Shown: positions 51,744-58,665 of the stretch, piece after piece
How positions within the stretch are numbered: position 1 is the stretch's first letter
How the letters are laid out: every line of letters starts with the position of its first letter
From: Neelides folsomi
Taxonomy: Eukaryota; Arthropoda; Collembola; Neelipleona; Neelidae
Length of the DNA: 58,665 nucleotides
Direction: 5' to 3'
Assembly (NCBI GenBank): GCA_034687125.1
Contig: JAQGBZ010000375.1
Coordinates: forward strand, 1-58,665
Position numbers and translations under genes: made by a program
The notes under the pieces: generated by a model
What the model was told of the DNA's origin: nothing
What the model saw: the letters and a program-made list of their open reading frames with translations, nothing else
Database searches by the model: none

Positions 51744-54258
51744 ATGAATAATTTAATTATATTGCTTTCATTGTATATTTCACTAATTGATGGTAAATTT
51801 TTAACTTTGAACAAATGTTGTCCCTTGAATCAAATTTTAAAAGAAAATGAATGTGTTAATTCAACTATGCCAAATAGGGGAATTTTTGTGATGCAAATCA
51901 AATGGTTTTATTACCATGAATTATATTATGGGTCAAATCTGGAATATTTCAAGTTCGTGAACAAATTTTAATAGTTTTTCAAAATGTTTAAAAATTCGAG
52001 CTTCTAAAAGCATGATCTTATTGTCTAACTTATTTAAACAAGATAAACTTAATATAATTATTATTTTAAATTATTCTTGTTTAAATAGATTAAACCCAAC
52101 AACACCAATTAATTTGAATGAATCAATATCTTTTAAATTTAATTACAACATTATGAGAATTAATTACTGGACAAATAATTTTGAAATTTTGACCAAACAA
52201 TTCGGAGCCATTTCTTTGCCGCCAAATTCAATTTGCTTTGATTTCGACATAAAGTAACGCGTTTGCATTTAAAATCTTGATTTCAATAATAATTTAATTT
52301 CCTTATTAATAATTTTAAAATTCTGTTTAGAAATAACGCTTATGTAGTTCATATTGAACGAAAACAAAATACGTTGATTTTGCCAAAATGTTGTCCAACT
52401 GGAATGACTTTTAATAATAAGGGAATTTGTGAAGAAATTAAAAATCAAGATTTTGAATTCAATCCTTCTTTGTATTTAAATTCCGTTAAAAAAACTGACT
52501 CTGATCATCAAACTTTTGTTAAATTCGGAAATGATTTTTGTAAAGAATCATTTAAATTTCAATACAGGTTTTTTAATATTACTTCTAACCAGTGATTCAG
52601 AAAATATTAAATATTTAATTAAATATTTAAAATAATTAAGATATAATTATAGATTTAGGGTTTTAGCTAATGGTTTGATGTATACAACGAATGAAACCAC
52701 AAAGCAATGGAATGTTTTACCAAAGGGCTCCAATTATTGCATTGAGAAAATTTATCCTCAATCTCCAATATTTTATTTTGAGTTTAATAAAAGTATTTGC
52801 GTTAGGAAGGAAGAAATGTTTATATTAAAAACATGCACAAATCCAACCATCCAAATGTTGAATGATCAAGCAAACCAAATGAAAGAAGTAATAAACATAA
52901 AATACTAAATGCCAAATTGCCGTTATTTTACCATTTAAGAACTTAATTAAAGCTATGAATTATATTTAAATATTTTATAAAGGTGGCGGAAAAATTAAAA
53001 ATTAGTTTTCGCGGAATTTCAACTTTATTTTATATCATTGTGTCATTTTGCATTTGCAATTGGTATGCTACACAAGATAAAAGTGTTTTTGTTTGGGTAA
53101 TAATTAATTTCGCTTATTCGAATATTTTTACCAATTTGACGTCTATGATTGGAGAATTAGCAAGAAATAAAACTGGCAATTTCTTTTGTTTTGTTAATGG
53201 TTTGATTTTACAACATTTATTAAAAACAGAAAGAAAATAATGCCAAAACTAAGGATTTTTTTTATTTTAGGAATATTTTCACACGTTTTCATAATCAATA
53301 ATTTCGCCTGGCTTTTCGTAATTGTTTATGAATTTTGGTTAACATCGATGTGAGTTTTATTAAATTAATTAATATAAATGATACATTATTAAGAATTTAT
53401 GAACAAATCAATATAACTAATAAGTGTAATAATAAGTATATAATATAATAGTTGATGATTAATTTGAATTTTAGTGATTGGGTGCAAATGAAAAATATGA
53501 AAAACAATCTGAAAAAATTTGCATATTTTGCTTTTGCAACAATACTTCCATATGCTTTAATGATAATTTACCAAATTGTTGAATTAGCCATAGGGTAACT
53601 ATATAATTTATTGACCTAACCCAACCCAACATAACCAATTCCCAATTTCTCATTATTTTCTATTAATTTTTTAATAACAATTAGAAAAACCCACCAATGT
53701 CCAAGTGATCAACATTACGGAACATTCAAAGATGAGCTTGACAACACTTTGCCACAATTTGGTCCACAATATTCATCAACGTCGTGTTTGATTTTAGCAG
53801 AAAGTCAAAACGCTTTTCTTTTAATTCCCATTGGAATGCTTTTTATTTCAACTTTGGTTATTTTTGCATTAATTTTCAAAAACATGAACGGAATGAAACG
53901 ACGACCATTTCAAATATTTGGAGTTTTAATGAAAGACGAAAATATCTTCATGTAAGATATTTAATCAATTTAATTATTATTGAGATAATTATTATTAAGA
54001 GTTTATTAATTGTTATTTATTTTATTATTGATTGCTTATTTAATTATTGATTCATTTTTATTTCACAGGTTCAAGATGACTTTGAAAATCTTTGTATCAA
54101 TGACCGTTGTTATTGTTTGTGAATTTCTTATGGACTTGGCTTGCGAAAATTATTATTGTTCATTCCTGGAGTTCATTTTAATGTTTAATTCAATCTTGTT
54201 TTATGTTTCGATTCACCAAGATATTCGAACTTGCAAAAACAAAAACTTGAAATTTTAA
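51744..54258 (+). CDS. Methuselah-like family B GPCR, copy 2
   Basis: Exons 51744-51952, 52089-52253, 52331-52567, 52659-52887, 52983-53199, 53271-53349, 53475-53594, 53685-53951 and 54069-54258 give 1,713 nt, 570 aa, all in phase. A signal peptide (MNNLIILLSLYISLIDG) is followed by LNKCCPLNQILKENEC and LPKCCPTGMTFNNKGIC, the paired CCP motifs shared with copy 1, then SNYCIEKI before the membrane part. Seven helices follow, with HVFIINNFAWLFVIVYEFW matching the TM3-region block of copy 1. Exon count and phases parallel copy 1 exactly over the shared part, so the two arose by tandem duplication. The tail is much shorter than that of copy 1. Ligand unknown. Confidence 0.92.
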
Positions 54259-54344
54259 AAATCTCAATTAACATTATAATTGCAATTTTAAATATAATTT
54301 CATATATTTATAAACCATTATTATACCAATATATTTGGACCTCC

Positions 54345-54600
54345 CTGGGACCCGACACCCGAGCCCCAAGCTAGCCGAATATCCGACCTCCAAGCTACCC
54401 GACATATACTCATATGCATTACATTTCCTATCTAATCTCCAAAATAGCCGACTATCCGACGCCCAAGCTACGCGATTCGCTGATATTTCATCCGATCAGA
54501 TTTCTTCCGAGCGCCAAGCTACCCGATTTGTAGAAAAATCTGTCTGCTGATGCCATCTACATTCAAATTTCACCATATAATCTCCAAGCTACCCGATAAA
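54345..54600. repeat. TAGCCGA/CCAAGCTA repeat array, copy 2
   Basis: Words such as CCAAGCTAGCCGAATATCCG, TCCAAGCTACCCGA and AATAGCCGACTATCCGACG recur at least five times. Same family as 19908-20062. Confidence 0.6.
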
Positions 54601-54639
54601 CATATATTGCGTATTAGAGTTTCGTCTAGCATTCGGCTA

Positions 54640-54850
54640 GTCTGCAAACCATGGGTCACCATAGGTTTTCCATGGTTTTCCATCCAGCATCAAGGTTTTT
54701 TTCCTAGAACCATGGTTCTTTTAATGTTAATTTTCATATGTCAGAAACCACGAACCATGGTTTCATCATGCAGAACCTTGGGTCACCGAACCATGGAAAA
54801 ATTCCTAAAAACGAACCATAAAACACCATGGTTTTCTATGGTTTACTAAT
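54640..54850. repeat. ACCATGGTT palindrome array
   Basis: At least six AACCATGG/CCATGGTT words in both orientations in 210 bp, with TTGGGTCACCGAACCATGG and AAACCATGGGTCACC as longer related units. Similar in design to the ends of the Merlin-like element and to 25725-26215, but with different words between the palindromes. Confidence 0.6.
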
Positions 54851-55141
54851 CAAAACATAATGAAACATAATTTTGTTAAAGTTTTTAACAAAAATTAAAT
54901 TCCTTGGTAAATTTTGTTGAAATGTTTTAAGATGAATAAATCTTTTCTTCAAATTATTACAATGACTCGGATCAAACACAAAGTCCTGAATCGCTAGATT
55001 GCTGTTATAATAAAACTGGTTAGTATGGCAAATTTTAATGTGTAACCTCATTATTCATTATAAAAATAATTTTACCAAGTAATTAGTTCAATTAATTACG
55101 CCATCCAATAACTGATTATATGATATATAGACTTTCATCAC

Positions 55142-58100
55142 ATGACTCCAGTCAAAAAGCAGCCAGATAAAGAGGTGGATGGAATTTTTGACGGTTTTAA
55201 AAGCAGTGCAAATTTCTCGAACTGTGAAAATTTAGAATTGGAAACGAATTTCAACAATGAACATATTTTTCAAGCTAATCTATGTCCAAAAAGCGGTACA
55301 TCGAATTCACCATCGGAATTCTCAAATTCACTTTCAAGTATGCTATTTTTTATTTTTAAATCTCAATTAAATATTCAAATACAATAGGTAATTATTACAT
55401 TATATAAATTGTTAATCGTAAAATATATATTGTAAATAAGATAATATATTAAATAGGAAATGTTAAATTTCGCTTTCAGGTTCGATGAGCGATTATAGTA
55501 TTGATGCTTCTCAAAACACTAATCGTATGATATATAACCAATATTAGTAATATACATATTAATTAATATATTTATCATTAATTATTAGTTTTATTATTAT
55601 ATAATTAATTTTGTTTTAGAGTTTTTTAAAGTGAATAAAGGGTTGCAATCTCCATTTTACTTTAAAATGCTCTTGAAGAAATTTGAAGATCTCATTGTAA
55701 AGAAATCAACATTTGGTGAAATAAGAAAAGATGGAAGCATGAATGAAGAAACATTGTTGCCTGTATACACTGATATCTTTGCTGAAGAATTTAACAAAAT
55801 CAATCCTCAATGCGTTTTAACTTTTCAAAAAAAAGTTTTCAACAGAAATTCGAATAACTTATTAACAGCTAGGGCAAAATGCAAGAGGTCAGGATGCAAC
55901 GCATCGTTCGTTTTTGCAGTACCAAATTTTCAAAAAACTGATCAAATTATAATCAATGTCAGGTATATTATTCATTTTATTCTAATAAAGCAGATTTGAA
56001 AGTTATTAGGTAGGTCATATTATTTTTATATATTCAAACTTTATTTAATTTATATCAAAATCTTTTTTTTAATTAAAGAACAAATGGAATTATTTGTCAC
56101 ATGAGAGGCGAAAAGAAAACCAGATTTTTAAAAGGCCAAAGAAGGAAAGAAGCAAAAGAGATCTTGAAATATAGTAAAGCTTCTACTGTCAGACGCCTCA
56201 AATTTGAAATGGCAAACATAGAAGAAATTAAATGTGGGAATTATTCTGCTGTTAAGACTTTGAAGGTTTTTCAAACTGCGCGATTAGAGGTAATTTAAAG
56301 AATTGCTTATTGACTTTAAATATTGGCATTATATGGGTAGTGTCTACCATATACTGTTTACTTATTTACTATTACTATATATTCGAGCAAGTATGGCAGG
56401 AGTTTTGTTTAAAAGTATGTAGTAAAGGAAAGTTAATTAACTTAATAAAGTTAAAAAAAGTTAAAAGTTAATTAAGTTAATTAAAAGTTAATTAATTAAC
56501 ATTAATGTATTATAGTTATCACCAAGCACACATCACAATACTTTACACTTTTGAAATTTGCAGATTTTAGTCTTCCCTATATACTTATAGCTAACAATTT
56601 TCAATATTATACAACTGAGTTTTATAATAGCAAGCTGTGATTTAGAGTAAATTATTACGTAATTCCCATTATGACAATTTATTACAAACAAATATTTTTG
56701 TATATTTTAATGTTATTATATACATCAAAAAGTTTAATAATTTTTAAATCATTGATATTAAACTTTAAATTAATTACTTTTACAGAAATTATCAGAAGAC
56801 GATTTCAGTAATGACCGAGAAGAGGATATGTATTTGAGCATGAAAGCAGTCAATGATGATTTTGTCGGTAAAAAGTTAAACGGATATGTTCAGCAAATAT
56901 CGTCAATACCCTTTTCGATTGATTTATATTGCGAAAATCAACTAAACCTGTTCAGAAAAATTTCGTTGATTCGTTTTCCAATCGTTTTATTCATTGACGC
57001 AACAATGGGAATGATTACTGGCTTACCAAAAAAGGATGAAAAAGAGCCTTTTTATTTTTCTATTGTAATCAAAGGGGTTAACAAAGGAGATCCTCCAATG
57101 CATATATTTGAATTCACAACTACAGATGGAATTTTTGATTCAATTTCTCGACATCTTCATCACTTTTTTGAAAAGTATGTATTTTAAAGAATAAATAATT
57201 TCTAATAATTATTTAGCTATAATAATTATTGTAATTTCAAAAAACTGTTTATTAATTTTATAGGTATAAAAGAGCTTTCAATGATTCCAAACCAAATTAC
57301 GGAGTTCACAGGGTCGAGATAGATTTTTCAAAAGTAAACAATATAATTTATAAATTTCTTTAAGTAATTATGAACATTAAAAATTATATTTAATAAAATA
57401 TGTTTATTCATTTTATTTATCATATCGCCGTATTGTCATTAATGTATATTGAAATAATTTGACAATATATTATATGATAAATAAAAATTAAATAATGTTT
57501 ATTTATTCATGTCAGTACTAATAACTCATTATTATTAATTTAATAATGGTCCTTTTTATTTTAGGCTCTGTTATCAGCTGTTGTTTACACTTTTGAAGGA
57601 ATTTCTACGGAGAAATACTTGAACAAATTGTGGAAAACGCAATGCACAAATTCAGAATACTTTGAAAAATTTGGCGTTCACATCTGCAGAATCCATATAG
57701 TTCGATCTTTCAAAAGAAATTTGTTTGCACATTATTCAAAGCAAAAATCTAAAGGGGAAATCATGTCATTTTTAATGAATTGGTTAAACGCATTTCTTAA
57801 CTTGTATGACCTTTGGAGCTTAGAAAGGCGAATGAGAAAAATCTACACTTTAACTTTGAATTTTTATGTTACAAGTGATGTGAGAAATACGATGGACGAA
57901 TTTAATTCTCCAACAATTCGAAAAGGTATTATTCTTTATTTTATAATATTATTTTTATTGATTTATTATTTAGTTTATTAATCGATAAAATGAATCTAGA
58001 TATAAGACAATGGATTAAGATAAAACTAATGAAAATATGATATATTCATAATTATAATTTATTTGATTTATTTTAATCATAGGTAAACCACCTTGGGAAG

Positions 58101-58339
58101 GATTTGTTCTAAAAGACACTTTAAACGAAGATCATTTTTATCTGCGATCATCATATGGAGCTTTTAGTGAACATGTGAAAAAAAAAGTTGAAATTCAAAG
58201 TGCTAAATTTGATCTTGTTGCAAATCTTGATAAAAGTTTATACAAAGAGAATTTTTATAATAAGGATTTTGCGAATTACTTAAAAATTCATTTTTTCCTT
58301 ATTCACCAATTCTTAACCGGACAATTTTTGCTTTATTGA
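55142..58339 (+). CDS. MULE-like DDE transposase-type protein, intact frame
   Basis: Exons 55142-55337, 55480-55524, 55620-55962, 56079-56289, 56786-57174, 57264-57333, 57565-57925 and 58083-58339 give 1,872 nt, 623 aa. The N-terminal third has a possible zinc site (AKCKRSGCNASF, GIICHMRG). The core shows the order seen in Mutator-like transposases: first Asp in PIVLFIDATMGMITG, second acidic block in VEIDFSKALLSAV, then a C-x2-H motif in GVHICRIHIVRSFKRNL. Candidate Glu residues follow in a helical stretch. I place it near MULE-type DDE proteins, but the family is uncertain; Sola-like elements have similar IDAT blocks. Immediately downstream lies a copy of a MULE end. It may be a transposon gene or a domesticated derivative. 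Confidence 0.65.
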
Positions 58340-58665
58340 AACATAAATATGATAATTTTTATAAATAGATATATTATACATAGGTGAATGTAATGTTACT
58401 GATGATAAGTAAGTATTAGTTAAAGTATAAACATAATATGTACAAGTATACAAGTATATTTGTATATATATGATGTGGATGACGTCATATGTAAAGGGAG
58501 ACAAAGGGAGCCAAAGGAGTGAAAAGGGATGTGTGTGTTGGTGATGTAAAATATCGAGTGGAAGATGAGGAGGGTTGAGGGAGAAATTCTTAAGGTCTCT
58601 TGTTTGACTTTTCCTCTCCCCACTTCCTCAGATCCGTTAAGACCGATCCTATTGAACGCTGGGTT
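58340..58665. mobile_element. Partial MULE-family copy, inverted relative to 29713-31367
   Basis: The sequence is the reverse complement of about 30937-31245, with roughly one difference per six to ten bases. Landmarks include ATTTTTATAAATAGATATAT, ATGACGTCATATGTAAAG and GATCCGTTAAGACCGATCC. The copy runs off the window end at a point matching 30937. Its outer end next to the 58339 stop lacks the clear subterminal repeats of the complete element. Confidence 0.8.

Larger units (their letters stand above)
54259..55141. other. Repeat-rich spacer
   Basis: Contains the TAGCCGA array (54345-54600) and the CCATGG array (54640-54850), then AT-rich DNA leading to the next gene. No gene recognised. 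Confidence 0.5.

Overview
The window is AT-rich eukaryotic DNA with many short, GT-AG introns. Its gene families (Methuselah-like receptors, an insect-type gustatory receptor, CYP2-clan P450s, a GMC oxidoreductase, a VMO-I protein) point to an arthropod. A non-insect hexapod such as a springtail is my guess, not something the sequence proves. Exon models were built by hand from splice signals and phase. Several close exactly in frame: 498, 496, 654, 570 and 623 aa. I found no convincing tRNA, rRNA or CRISPR.

Layout. 1.2-2.8 kb (-): VMO-I-type secreted protein with a long basic insert. 7.0-15.7 kb (+): a CYP2-like P450 whose 42-nt exon 9 is split by a 5,700-bp DNA transposon (8880-14579). The transposon has near-identical ~270-285 bp inverted ends and a perfect 8-bp target duplication. 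It carries an IS1595/ISXO2 (Merlin-type) transposase, a Ulp1-type cysteine protease and, on the opposite strand, a coiled-coil/zinc-finger protein. 16.7-19.1 kb (-): an intact sister P450, convergent with the broken one. 20.2-21.9 kb (-): a ubiquitin-specific-protease-like gene without the catalytic Cys. 22.4-27.8 kb (+): a decayed gene of unusual architecture: signal peptide, three trefoil domains, a long ankyrin array, one membrane segment and a tyrosine-kinase domain.

28-32 kb is a transposon-scarred zone with an integrase fragment and a probable C-type lectin gene whose intron holds a 1,655-bp MULE (9-bp target duplication, FLYWCH finger, catalytic core deleted). 32.6-40 kb (-): a nine-exon GMC/glucose-dehydrogenase-like gene lacking the usual active-site His. 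40-44.6 kb: no gene seen. 44.6-54.3 kb (+): a small Cys-rich secreted or anchored protein with a 5-nt first coding exon, then a tandem receptor cluster: Methuselah-like GPCR, gustatory receptor, Methuselah-like GPCR. 55.1-58.3 kb (+): an intact 623-aa protein resembling a MULE-type DDE transposase, followed by an inverted copy of the MULE end seen at 31 kb, cut off by the window edge.

The strongest lead for an undescribed system is the 5.7-kb Merlin-type element with its protease and zinc-finger genes. The second is the trefoil-ankyrin-kinase receptor architecture.
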